Below are positions 1 through 7,699 of a stretch of DNA of 64,000 nucleotides, piece by piece (positions within the stretch are counted from its first letter, which is position 1; the number at the start of each line of letters is the position of its first letter). A program made the translations under genes and the position numbers. The notes beneath the pieces are model-generated. The model was not told where the DNA came from. It searched no databases and was given only the letters and a program-made list of their open reading frames with translations. This DNA is from Moorena producens 3L (GTDB lineage: Bacteria > Cyanobacteriota > Cyanobacteriia > Cyanobacteriales > Coleofasciculaceae): assembly GCF_000211815.1 (NCBI RefSeq), contig NZ_GL890970.1, positions 160,234 to 224,233 of the forward strand. Direction: 5' to 3'.

Positions 1-171
1 ATCTCCCGCTTCTGACGACTCCCGACTCCCGATTCCCAGGGAGTGCGCTTACAGTCGTCGAATTAAATTCGCCACGGGTCGCACCGCTCCCGACTCCCGA
101 CTTCCGACTCCCGACTTCCGACTCCCGACTCCCGACTCCCGACTCCCGACTCCCGACTCCCGACTCTTGAC
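1..171. repeat. CCCGACT heptamer array with embedded 44-bp palindromic repeat
   Basis: Positions 1-40 and 87-171 are runs of the heptamer CCCGACT and its variants CCCGATT and TCCGACT. Between them, 42-85 is a diverged copy of a 44-bp palindromic element with core GAATTAAATTC and outer arms ending in GTGCG and CGCACC. The other copies are at 16998, 21966, 24686 and 56731. No gene is visible here. Confidence 0.85.
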
Positions 172-180
172 CCAAATGTA

Positions 181-226
181 AAAAACCTACCCCTGTCAGG
201 GTGGCAAGGTTGGGAGTATGTCACAT
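181..226 (+). mobile_element. Fragment resembling the right end of an IS200/IS605 (TnpB) element
   Basis: The 13-mer GGGAGTATGTCAC at 214-226 also occurs, in reverse complement, as the outer edge of the structured remnant at 7389-7672. In cyanobacterial TnpB-type elements I recall such a sequence at the right end. No transposase frame is left here. The assignment rests on this short match and on memory of the family, so it is tentative. Confidence 0.35.
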
Positions 227-371
227 CAGGTTCTACGTATCAATGTAAATTGGTATTGTCGTCAATGTAATAAATTCATGAAATGATGAGTTGATTATCT
301 CGAAAGGTAGATAAAATTTTACAATCTAACTTATTAGACTGAAAAAGTCAAACAATGATCAGCGTCTTCCT

Positions 372-794
372 ATGTTGTCCTGTGAGCATCCTGCCTTGCG
401 AGTTCTAGTAGTTGACGACCATGAATTAACTCGATATAGCCTTCATTTAGCATTTTCGGCTCAGGAGAATATTGAGATAGTTGCTCTTGCTAGTAACGGG
501 AAAGAAGCCATTGATATGGTAGAGTGCCATCACCCGGATGTGATTGTACTTGATCTACAAATGCCTATGATGGATGGTCTAAGTGCAGCCACCCGGATCA
601 AAAGCCTAGAGCCAGACACTAAAATCATTGCCTACTCTTCAGTAGAAGACCCCCAAATTGAAGTGATGAGCCAAACTGCTCCCGTTGATATCTTTTGTAG
701 GAAAGATGTTGCCACTTCAGATCTAATTAATTTAGTTAGGAAAATGGGCAGCAGTAAACTTAACCATCTAGAACCACTAGCTAAAATCAGCTGA
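372..794 (+). CDS. Receiver-only response regulator (CheY-like)
   Basis: This 140-residue protein is a single receiver domain of two-component signalling and has no output domain. The acidic pair is D15-D16, the phosphoacceptor is D61 (in VIVLDLQMPMMDG), the switch residue is S89 or S90, and the conserved lysine is K111 (CRKD). The last 20 residues are a short polar tail. Such proteins act by protein-protein contact or as relay intermediates. No histidine kinase gene is adjacent, so the partner is unknown. The first ATG at 372 leaves only nine residues before the first beta strand, which fits the fold. Confidence 0.9.
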   Translation: MLSCEHPALRVLVVDDHELTRYSLHLAFSAQENIEIVALASNGKEAIDMVECHHPDVIVLDLQMPMMDGLSAATRIKSLEPDTKIIAYSSVEDPQIEVMSQTAPVDIFCRKDVATSDLINLVRKMGSSKLNHLEPLAKIS

Positions 795-934
795 GAAACG
801 AAAACTAGAATAACGCGCTGCTAAACTAAGGAATTATGCAATTATTATAGTGGGCTGATTTCCCTATTACCTAATTACCTTCAATTATTCCATTAATCAG
901 CAACGCCAATTGTTTGAGGCATCAGTTAGCCTTT

Positions 935-1159
935 TTATTCCGGGAAAGTACGCTTAAATTCATCGATTAGGTCATCGAGTTCTTCTAGGGCTTGATTAAC
1001 ATCAATTCGGAGGGTTCCCAAATCTGGTTGCTCCAGAAGCCGTAGCAAGGATTCCCGTTTACTGGTGATTAAGGTAATTCGCTCCTTAATTTTTTCCAAT
1101 TCCATTTTTGGCTGTCTCTTGTCTACAACAATTTTATAATAACGATCAAATTTTCCCAT
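935..1159 (-). CDS. Small charged helical protein of unknown function
   Basis: This 74-residue protein is rich in Glu, Lys, Leu and Arg and is probably helical or coiled-coil throughout (KIKERITLITSKRESLLRLL, then ALEELDDLIDEF). No enzymatic motif is visible. An internal ATG at 1105 would give a 56-residue protein starting MELEKIKERI, which I find equally plausible because neither start has a clear Shine-Dalgarno. The gene diverges from the DUF2854 gene, and a long perfect inverted repeat (1205-1259) lies between them. Function unknown. Confidence 0.6.
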   Translation of the reverse strand: MGKFDRYYKIVVDKRQPKMELEKIKERITLITSKRESLLRLLEQPDLGTLRIDVNQALEELDDLIDEFKRTFPE

Positions 1160-1204
1160 AAAAAGGGGAATAAAGTATGTCAGAGAAAGACTGGGTGCAT
1201 TTAT

Positions 1205-1259
1205 TACTTCATTCTGACTTAGCCAGAGTCTGGAATATCGGTTAAGTCAGAATGAAGTA
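1205..1259. repeat. 17-bp perfect inverted repeat between divergent genes
   Basis: The arm TACTTCATTCTGACTTA (1205-1221) is matched exactly by its reverse complement at 1243-1259, with a 21-nt spacer. It lies 46 bp upstream of one gene and about 165 bp upstream of the other. No T-tract follows, so it does not look like an intrinsic terminator. It could be a shared operator or a solo palindromic insertion. Confidence 0.75.
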
Positions 1260-1424
1260 TTGGGTCAATTTGATGATCTGTCAATGGGGTATAGGGGAAA
1301 TAGGGGGGATAGGAGTGGAGGAATTTTACTTTAACCCATATATCGGTCATTTTGTCAACTTCTATGACTTGACCAGCGCTCTAGGATAATAAAACTGGAG
1401 TTATTTCTGTTACATAGCTAAATA

Positions 1425-1988
1425 ATGTTACCCCGAACTTCCCTAGGAACTTTAGGTCTAGTCATTGGTGGATTACTGACCGTAATCGGCTTTGTTGCCT
1501 ACGCCACCGATAATGCTACAGTGAATCTAGTGGGATTCTTTTACGGAATTCCAATTCTACTAGGAGGTCTTGCCCTCAAAGCTGCGGAGTTAAAGCCTGT
1601 AGAATTAAGCCAACCAACAATTCCTGAAGTCCTGACGCTGCGAGAGGAAACCGCCACCCCAATCCAAAATCAAATTCGCAAAGACGTAACGCGATATCGT
1701 TATGGTCAAGAAGCCCATCTAGATAGTTCCTTGGAAAGCCTGGGTTTATCTCCTACTGATGAAGAAAGACCTGTGTTGATGGGTTTACGAGAAACTTCGG
1801 TGGATGGTGCTTATGCCTTAATTCTCGAATTTGACTCCCCACTAATTCCTTTTGAGACTTGGCTCAAAAAGCAGGAAAAACTGGAAAAATTCTTTGGACC
1901 TGGTATTAAAGTAGATTTAACCCAACTTGAAGAAGACCAGGTGGATGTAGCACTAGTGGCAATGCCCGAAGAAAGCACCAGCGTGTAA
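1425..1988 (+). CDS. DUF2854 membrane-anchored protein
   Basis: This 187-residue protein belongs to the DUF2854 family of cyanobacteria and plastid-bearing plants. Two hydrophobic segments at about residues 8-27 and 34-50 form a hairpin anchor, carrying the family-typical stretch FVAYATDNATVNLVGFFYG. A soluble C-terminal domain of about 120 residues with several acidic patches follows. The family's biochemical role is not established; a thylakoid or envelope location is likely. The ATG at 1425 puts the first membrane segment at the N-terminus, as in family members. A hairpin lies downstream before the convergent CRR7 gene. Confidence 0.85.
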   Translation: MLPRTSLGTLGLVIGGLLTVIGFVAYATDNATVNLVGFFYGIPILLGGLALKAAELKPVELSQPTIPEVLTLREETATPIQNQIRKDVTRYRYGQEAHLDSSLESLGLSPTDEERPVLMGLRETSVDGAYALILEFDSPLIPFETWLKKQEKLEKFFGPGIKVDLTQLEEDQVDVALVAMPEESTSV

Positions 1989-2069
1989 AGACCTTACCTT
2001 TAAAGCTCCCCGCTGTTACCTAGACGGGGATTCTGATTTCAAACAGTCGGTCATATACCAACCCGTCAC

Positions 2070-2108
2070 GCTGAGCGCCGAGTTCTTGCCTAGACATCGG
2101 CGCTCAGC
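2070..2108. terminator. Hairpin between convergent genes
   Basis: GCTGAGCGCCGA (2070-2081) pairs perfectly with TCGGCGCTCAGC (2097-2108) around a 15-nt loop. A weaker GC stem (TCCCCG/CGGGGA) sits at 2006-2031. The position between two convergent genes suggests a bidirectional transcript end, but neither strand has a proper T-tract. Confidence 0.4.
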
Positions 2109-2135
2109 GCTCCTGTTCTGTTGCCGGTATAGTTT

Positions 2136-2387
2136 CTACAGGCGGACTACATACCACTGTAAATACTCTCCAGGTCCTACATCTAATTCACAGCTGGTCT
2201 CCATCAAATACTGTCCTTGCTCCTCCAAAGAGGTCAAATGCTGCAAATCCCTGGGCAAATCATCCTGACGATTTGCCAAGATTGCCATTAACTTTGACTT
2301 TAACTCCATTGGAGTCAGAATCACCTCTGGTTGATTCGTTTCGAGAACTACATACCCATCTTCCTGGAACATTATAGAATTAGGCAT
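2136..2387 (-). CDS. CRR7-like (chlororespiratory reduction 7) protein
   Basis: This 83-residue protein begins MPNSIMFQEDGYVVLETNQPE and matches the small CRR7 family (formerly DUF3571). In chloroplasts CRR7 is needed for assembly of the NDH-1 subcomplex that runs cyclic electron flow; the cyanobacterial homologues are less studied. No membrane segment is visible, so it is a soluble or peripheral factor. Its length is normal for the family. It converges with the DUF2854 gene. Family assignment is from recognised sequence; the role here is inferred. Confidence 0.8.
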   Translation of the reverse strand: MPNSIMFQEDGYVVLETNQPEVILTPMELKSKLMAILANRQDDLPRDLQHLTSLEEQGQYLMETSCELDVGPGEYLQWYVVRL

Positions 2388-2520
2388 ATCTTAGATCAAA
2401 TCTGCTTTCTTCCTTCGTTAACAATCTTAGATGGTTTATCATTCTTTGGGTCTTTGTGGTGAATAAAAAAACTATTCCTTTGCCAACCTATTCCCTAAGA
2501 GCTAAGAAGCCCTGATCGAT

Positions 2521-3951
2521 ATGTTCCTTTCTCTCAACTACGAGCCAGCTTTAGAATCCCTGGGATATGACTATTTTGACGAAGTAGCAGCAGCAGAATT
2601 TCCCAGGCATATCCTGCGGTTTCGTAACGACCAATTGCTACCCCGTATTGGGTTAAATCCCCAAGACACTAACGACCAAGACTTTATCCAAGCTTTCGGT
2701 AAATTTCAGGGAGTTCGACCCTTTTTAGCCCTGCGCTACCACGGCTATCAATTTGGTGAATATAACCCTAGACTAGGGGATGGCAGAGGTTTTCTCTATG
2801 GTCAAGTAAGAGGTATCGATGGGGAACTTTACGACTTCGGTACCAAAGGCTCTGGCACCACACCCTACTCCCGAACTGCCGATGGTAGACTGACCCTCAA
2901 AGGAGGGGTGCGGGAAGTACTTGCAGCTGAAGCGTTGCACAATCTTGGCGTTTTGACCTCCCGTTGTCTGAGCCTGATTGAAACTGGTGAGCAACTGTGG
3001 CGGGGTGATGAACCCTCTCCAACTCGCTCATCAGTGATAGTACGTTTTAGCCGTTCCCATATCCGGTTTGGTACCTTTGAGCGACTGCATTACTTTAAGC
3101 GTCCGGATTTAATCAAAAAGCTATTAGACCATGTGATTGAGCAGTACTACCCAGCCATCATCCCCCTCAGGGAGGATAAGAAACAAGAGCAGTATGCTCA
3201 GTTTTACGCCGAGTTGGTGGAACGAGTGGCTCGATTGGCAGCCCAGTGGATGGCAGCGGGTTTTTGTCACGGTGTCTTAAATACCGACAATATGTCGATT
3301 ACTGGAGAAAGTTTTGATTATGGACCTTATGCCTTTATCCCCACCTATGACCCTAAGTTTACCGCTGCTTACTTTGACTATTACAGGCGCTATAGTTACG
3401 GCAATCAGCCTGGAATTTGTCAGTTAAATTTAGAAATGCTTCAGCAACCGTTAGGGATGGTAATCCCAACATCGGAGATGGAAGCAGGTTTAGCCGAGTT
3501 TGGGAAACATTATTACCGCAATTATCGGCACTTGATGCTGAATAAACTGGGATTTGAACAGTTGCCAGAATCGGAAGAGTCAGAGTTATTGAGGTTAACG
3601 ATTCAGTTCCTGCAAGATACTCAGGTGGGTTATCACGCTTTCTTTGCTGAATTAGCCCAACAGTTTGATAAGAGTTGGCGAGATGATGTTAGTAAGATAA
3701 TGAGCCGAGAATCCTTTTGGGAGTCAGATGCTAAGTATTCCTCCCTAGCAGATTGGCGCAATTTCTACCACCACCTTTTACAAAATTTATCAGTTGATCA
3801 GCTCAAGGATATGTCAGCACTTTTGCGAGATAAGAATCCGCAAACTGCTTTACTTAGACCTGTGATTGAGGCAGTTTGGGAGCCAATTACTCAGGAAGAT
3901 AATTGGGAGCCGTTTTATGAGTTGATCAGCAAACTACAAGCTAAACACTGA
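2521..3951 (+). CDS. selO: SelO-type protein adenylyltransferase (YdiU/UPF0061)
   Basis: This 476-residue protein is a full-length SelO pseudokinase, an enzyme that transfers AMP to Ser, Thr or Tyr residues of target proteins. Diagnostic blocks are GDGRGFLYGQ near residue 88, then YDFGTKGSGTTPYSRTADGR, GGVREVLAAEALHNLGV, and HGVLNTDNMSITGESFDYGP around 257, which holds the metal- and nucleotide-binding Asn and Asp. Typical members run 470-500 residues. In bacteria the family is linked to redox stress. The gene stands alone, with the convergent anti-sigma gene downstream. Confidence 0.93.
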   Translation: MFLSLNYEPALESLGYDYFDEVAAAEFPRHILRFRNDQLLPRIGLNPQDTNDQDFIQAFGKFQGVRPFLALRYHGYQFGEYNPRLGDGRGFLYGQVRGIDGELYDFGTKGSGTTPYSRTADGRLTLKGGVREVLAAEALHNLGVLTSRCLSLIETGEQLWRGDEPSPTRSSVIVRFSRSHIRFGTFERLHYFKRPDLIKKLLDHVIEQYYPAIIPLREDKKQEQYAQFYAELVERVARLAAQWMAAGFCHGVLNTDNMSITGESFDYGPYAFIPTYDPKFTAAYFDYYRRYSYGNQPGICQLNLEMLQQPLGMVIPTSEMEAGLAEFGKHYYRNYRHLMLNKLGFEQLPESEESELLRLTIQFLQDTQVGYHAFFAELAQQFDKSWRDDVSKIMSRESFWESDAKYSSLADWRNFYHHLLQNLSVDQLKDMSALLRDKNPQTALLRPVIEAVWEPITQEDNWEPFYELISKLQAKH

Positions 3952-4033
3952 AATAGTAAAAACTGAAATAGCGATTAGTTCCAAGCCGAGGCAAGAACCA
4001 TTTATCCCATTTATTTATCCCATTTAAGTTAAT

Positions 4034-4564
4034 TTAATTCAAATTAGGATTATTGACATTTCCCTTAAGTTCTGGTATAATCCCAGCCGGTCTAGGAGAT
4101 GACACTGGAGCTTTAGGTATCTCAAGCAGCGGTCGATTCACAGCAATCCTGAGGGGTTCTGTTTGCTCCGCTATCTTTAGCTCTGGTGACGAGCCATTAG
4201 GCACAATCATCGAAACTGCACCGACAAACATGGCAGCAAGGGTGGCACCACCCCAAACAAATTTTCGGCGATTCCGGCGGCGGTCAATTTTTGAGAAAAC
4301 TTGCTGTGCCAGTTCTTGAGCTGGTTGCTCTGTTGGTGGGACGGGCATGGTTCGGAATGCCTGACGTAGCATCACCAGTCGATTGTATAATCGTTTGGCA
4401 TCTGGGTCAGTTGCCAATAGCTGCTGGACTTCAGAGCGCTCTGCTGATGTTACTTCCCCATCAACGTAAGCACTGATTAATTGAAAGCTATCGCGTTTGA
4501 GGGAATCCATATCTTTGGCAGATTCCTGCCCATAATTGTTATCAGGGTTAAATTTAGAGGTCAT
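4034..4564 (-). CDS. Membrane anti-sigma factor paired with the upstream ECF sigma factor
   Basis: This 176-residue protein has an N-terminal cytoplasmic anti-sigma-like domain (LISAYVDGEVTSAERSEVQQLL, about residues 28-50). One transmembrane helix (about 103-121, FVWGGATLAAMFVGAVSMIV) follows a basic RRRNRRK stop-transfer stretch, and a Pro-rich C-terminal tail lies outside the cytoplasm. It follows the ECF sigma gene on the same strand, the usual order for a sigma/anti-sigma pair, with 207 bp between them. It probably holds the sigma factor at the membrane until a signal releases it. The spacer carries a 28-bp direct repeat that may affect its separate expression. Confidence 0.8.
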   Translation of the reverse strand: MTSKFNPDNNYGQESAKDMDSLKRDSFQLISAYVDGEVTSAERSEVQQLLATDPDAKRLYNRLVMLRQAFRTMPVPPTEQPAQELAQQVFSKIDRRRNRRKFVWGGATLAAMFVGAVSMIVPNGSSPELKIAEQTEPLRIAVNRPLLEIPKAPVSSPRPAGIIPELKGNVNNPNLN

Positions 4565-4646
4565 TTTCTCATCACCAACGAGTCATCGTAAACTCCCCAC
4601 ACTAGATCTCCGATATTTTTTATTTTAAGGGAATAACCAATAAAGG

Positions 4647-4718
4647 AAATCCGGCGCTTTAGATAAAGATCTGATTAAGCTTGTCTTGTTAAATCCGGCG
4701 CTTTAGATAAAGATCTGA
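4647..4718. repeat. 28-bp direct repeat in the sigma/anti-sigma spacer
   Basis: Two identical 28-bp copies (4647-4674 and 4691-4718, containing CCGGCGCTTTAGATAAAGAT) lie 44 bp apart, start to start, between the sigma and anti-sigma genes. The inner part CTTTAGATAAAG is near-palindromic. It could be a paired regulator site or a simple duplication. Confidence 0.7.
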
Positions 4719-4771
4719 CTCACGCAAGCCTTGTAAAAATTTGATATATTATTAAGTAACTATACTGATGT

Positions 4772-5425
4772 TTAGGAATCTAGATAAGCTTGCAGGTGAG
4801 ATTGCAATCTCGCTCTTGCTCTAGCGATTCTAGACTTAACGGTTCCGAGAGAAGCGCCAGTAATTTCAGCAATTTCTTCATAAGCCATACCTTCGATTTC
4901 CCTAAGGATAATGGTAGTACGAAACACTTCTGGCAACTCTGATATTGCCTTGTGCAGTTGCTCATAAAACTCTCTGGTCGTCATATCTTCTTCTGGACCA
5001 GGCTCTGCTGAAGCAATTTCCCAATCCATATCGCCATCATCCATATGACGTGGTGCATCCAGAGACAGGGGGTGGGCTACCCGCTTGCGTTTGCGGAGCT
5101 CATCATAGAACAGATTGGTGGCAATACGGCTTAACCAACCTTTGAACTTGACTGGTTCATTAAGTCGTTTAATATTACGGTAAACCCTAATCCAGACCTC
5201 TTGGGCTAAATCGGAGCGATCTTGCCAGTCTGGTGCTAAGTGATACAAAATCTTGTCCACGTGGGACTGATACCGACGTAGTAGCTCAGCAAAGGCTGTG
5301 CGGTCAGGACTCATACCTTCCTGACAGCGTAAAACCAAATCATAGTTAGAGAGTTTCTCAGGTTGCACCGGCACTTGAGGAAGCTTTACCTCTGTTGACC
5401 AGGATAGAGAAATTGGTTGGCTCAT
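4772..5425 (-). CDS. ECF RNA polymerase sigma factor (SigG-like, group 3)
   Basis: From the ATG at 5425 this is 217 residues; an upstream ATG at 5494 would add 23. Region 2 is visible as AFAELLRRYQSHVDKILYHL...DLAQEVWIRVYRNI...FKGWLSRIATNLFYDELRKRKR (core binding and -10 recognition). Region 4 is LPEVFRTTIILREIEGMAYEEIAEITG, then LGTVKSRIARARARL (a -35-reading HTH). An acidic linker joins them. Order and sequence resemble cyanobacterial SigG, which is paired with a membrane anti-sigma factor as here. It probably runs an envelope-stress regulon; the nearby L,D-transpeptidase and M23 genes fit but do not prove this. Confidence 0.85.
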   Translation of the reverse strand: MSQPISLSWSTEVKLPQVPVQPEKLSNYDLVLRCQEGMSPDRTAFAELLRRYQSHVDKILYHLAPDWQDRSDLAQEVWIRVYRNIKRLNEPVKFKGWLSRIATNLFYDELRKRKRVAHPLSLDAPRHMDDGDMDWEIASAEPGPEEDMTTREFYEQLHKAISELPEVFRTTIILREIEGMAYEEIAEITGASLGTVKSRIARARARLQSHLQAYLDS

Positions 5426-5610
5426 GATTGGAATAGCTTTTAAAACTTTCTTCCTCTCATTGACTCCCAACTTCTGCGATTGGTTCCCGTTCATCGAGCA
5501 CTAGTCTATCTTACATTTTCACGCTCGTAGTGGACTGAGCCAGTAAACAGCTAATTAACTATTAAATTAACTAGTCATTACCTATTAATTAACTATTAAT
5601 TAAATTAATT

Positions 5611-6336
5611 ATGGCCATAATCCACTCAATTAACACCAGCTTAATGATCTTTTGCTTTGGGTCAGCAGGATTGTTAATCTCAGCTAAACTACCACAGCTT
5701 AAGCTGAAGCAACTTACACCTGAAATTAGCCAGGTCTTGCCAGCAACCTCTCGGTTGACCATAGCAGGACTCAGTACAGATAAGACGTTGACAAAAACCT
5801 CTTCAGTATACCCAGAACTGGAACCGTTGTCATCCGAAAAGACAGCCTCAGATCTGGTAGAACCTCAGGTAACGCCAAAGAGACTGAAATCAAAAATTCC
5901 CAAGGTTTTACCAGCCACCTCTTATTTTACTGACGCAATTGCTGCTATTACTTACCAGGTAGTTGTGGATTTGAGTGATACTACGGTTTACTTGTACTGG
6001 GGAGAACAATTGCTCCAGAGCCACCCAGTTGCTATTGGTAAACCAGGTTGGGATACACCCACTGGCAGTTTCAAAATTATTCGCAAACAACCCAACCCTA
6101 TTTGGAAAGAACCGATTACTGGTGAACTCATACCTCCTGGACCTGATAATCCTTTAGGAGAAAGGTGGATTGGTTTTTGGTCTGACGGGCACCATCAAAT
6201 CGGGCTTCATGGCACTGATGAAGAAGAGCTAATCGGCAAAGCGGTTTCCCACGGCTGCTTACGGATGCTCAACCAGGATATTAAACAGTTGTATGAGCAG
6301 GTCAGTCTAGGAACACCAGTCATTGTCAGGAATTAA
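5611..6336 (+). CDS. L,D-transpeptidase (YkuD domain), exported
   Basis: This 241-residue protein makes 3-3 peptidoglycan cross-links or attaches proteins to peptidoglycan. It has an N-terminal hydrophobic segment (about residues 8-26) for export or anchoring and a low-complexity linker to about 110. A YkuD domain follows: VVDLSDTTVYLYWGEQLL, then DTPTGSFKI, then the active-site block HGTDEEELIGKAVSHGCLRM with catalytic C216. All conserved catalytic elements are present. It lies divergent to the ECF sigma gene, with an AT-rich spacer of short ATTAA repeats that could hold both promoters. Confidence 0.9.
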   Translation: MAIIHSINTSLMIFCFGSAGLLISAKLPQLKLKQLTPEISQVLPATSRLTIAGLSTDKTLTKTSSVYPELEPLSSEKTASDLVEPQVTPKRLKSKIPKVLPATSYFTDAIAAITYQVVVDLSDTTVYLYWGEQLLQSHPVAIGKPGWDTPTGSFKIIRKQPNPIWKEPITGELIPPGPDNPLGERWIGFWSDGHHQIGLHGTDEEELIGKAVSHGCLRMLNQDIKQLYEQVSLGTPVIVRN

Positions 6337-6399
6337 ACATTTCAGTTGTAAAAATTATACTTTAAAATGTTTTTTTAAACATCACATGTTAACAATGAC

Positions 6400-6969
6400 T
6401 CAACGTAATCCATGTAATCCATTTGAGCGCTGAGGCTTTGGCTCAAAGCCTGGTGCACAGCCCTCTAACATGTTACTAATCTGTCCCATCAGATCTTTGC
6501 TGGTTTGTTTGCGGATTGCTTGGCGATCAGCGCCAAAATGAGGTCGCTCTAGGTATTTGGCTATGGCATCCTTGACTTGATGGTTAATTAAATCCATTAG
6601 GTCTTGCTTTGCTCTTTTACGCTGGTATTGAGCACCTTTCTCGGTAGTAGCATAGAGAGGGGGCAGTCTATTGAGGGCATAGGCAGCAATATCTCCTACC
6701 TCCAGAAAGCGATCGCTCTTGTCTTCTATCTTGGTAACTTGATCAATTGCTTCGCTTAATACCAACTCTTCCATGACATTGATAAACTGCTTGCGAGCAA
6801 CTGTAACCACTTCACCAGATAGAAGCGCCCCCATCAGTTTGTCTAATGCCATATATTCTTCAATGGAGAGTTCCGAAGCTGTGTCACAAAGGCGACCGAC
6901 CTCACTCTCCATCAGGGGAGTTAAGTACCCATCTTTCAAGGCTTTTTCTATAATTTGCTCAATTCTCAT
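6400..6969 (-). CDS. ComFB-family protein, probable cyclic-dinucleotide receptor
   Basis: This 189-residue protein carries a ComFB domain (about residues 62-140: INVMEELVLSEAIDQV...GDIAAYALNRLPPLYATTEKGAQYQRKRA). An N-terminal helical region of about 60 residues and a basic tail flank it. ComFB proteins of cyanobacteria have been reported as receptors for c-di-GMP or c-di-AMP that influence cell size and competence-like traits. My recollection is that the Nostoc homologue CdgR lies near sigG, as this gene does here. Ligand and role in this organism are inference. The start at 6969 gives a complete N-terminal domain. Confidence 0.8.
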   Translation of the reverse strand: MRIEQIIEKALKDGYLTPLMESEVGRLCDTASELSIEEYMALDKLMGALLSGEVVTVARKQFINVMEELVLSEAIDQVTKIEDKSDRFLEVGDIAAYALNRLPPLYATTEKGAQYQRKRAKQDLMDLINHQVKDAIAKYLERPHFGADRQAIRKQTSKDLMGQISNMLEGCAPGFEPKPQRSNGLHGLR

Positions 6970-7003
6970 GAGTAGATTGAATAGCTATTGGTTTAATGGT
7001 TAA

Positions 7004-7388
7004 AATAATTAATAGTATAATCTAGGAATTTAGCTTCGTCTTGATCTGATTAAGCTGATCCCGATAGATGAATCTGGGGAATTTCGTGAAGGGAAGTGAG
7101 TGGTTAGTGGAATTTCCTAGTAAAATCAAAAAAAGAGTAGGAGTAAGTGAGGCATAGGGCTTTAGCCCATGACTAACTGCAAACACGAGGAATTTATTGA
7201 GTAATGGTAAATAACGACTAAGTCCTAAAGGAAGGACAAGTTAACAGCTAACTAATTGGGAAAGGGCAAGAGGAAAGAAAATTGTTCGCTCTTGCCGGTT
7301 ACCTTTAACCTTTAACCTTTACCCTTGATGTTTAGATTTATCTATGATATCAAATGTGCTGGCTTAGTTATAGTATAGGTGATCCAGG
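7004..7388. other. Intergenic stretch without a recognisable gene
   Basis: This stretch is AT-rich and has no coding frame of note. A small hairpin (GGGCTTTAGCCC) lies near 7160, and a short CCTTTAACCTTTAACC repeat lies at 7300-7325 beside the IS200/IS605-type remnant. I see nothing else in it. Confidence 0.5.
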
Positions 7389-7672
7389 TGACATACTCCC
7401 GACGCTGACAAGCGCGGTACAGCGCGGGCTTCTTACCAACACCATCCAACGATTCGGTTACACGGGTTACTTTATTAACGACACGGGATGCCCCTCCGCG
7501 CCGGAACAATACAACTCGTTCTATGTTTAGCTAGTAGGTGGCGGTTAGCTCTTAATTTGTTTTCCCTACTGTCCCTAGTATAGCCCATTGGCATTTCGAC
7601 GTTCCGACCCTTGCCCCGCGCTTCCCATACGACACTTACCCAATGAAGGTAAAGTGCGGGGCTTCTCGCGGT
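7389..7672 (-). ncRNA. IS200/IS605-type remnant: TnpB right end / omega-RNA-like scaffold without TnpB
   Basis: Read on the minus strand, this ~280-bp stretch has no long frame but has strong local structure. It opens with a GC hairpin (GCCCCGCACTTTACC against GGGTAAGT and GCGGGGC, 7615-7665). It ends with AAGAAGCCCGCGCTGTACC, GCGCTTGTCAGCGTCGG and the outer edge GAGTATGTCAC at 7389. This closely resembles the 3' region of cyanobacterial TnpB transposons, where the guide (omega/re) RNA scaffold lies. The tnpB gene is absent, so this is a non-autonomous derivative or solo end. The identification comes from memory of the family and needs a covariance-model search. Confidence 0.5.
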
Positions 7673-7699
7673 TTAGCTAAGTGATGGGCTGGCGGAAAG

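Noticed and set aside
87..171. Tandem heptamer arrays considered as CRISPR
   Set aside because: Units are 7-9 bp with no spacers and vary in phase. No 25-40-bp repeat with unique spacers and no cas gene occurs anywhere in the window.
4053..4476. Plus-strand frames opposite the anti-sigma gene
   Set aside because: They are shadows of a well-supported anti-sigma gene that forms a natural pair with the sigma factor.
6773..7003. Plus-strand frame opposite the ComFB gene
   Set aside because: Antisense of a recognised domain with no conserved features of its own.
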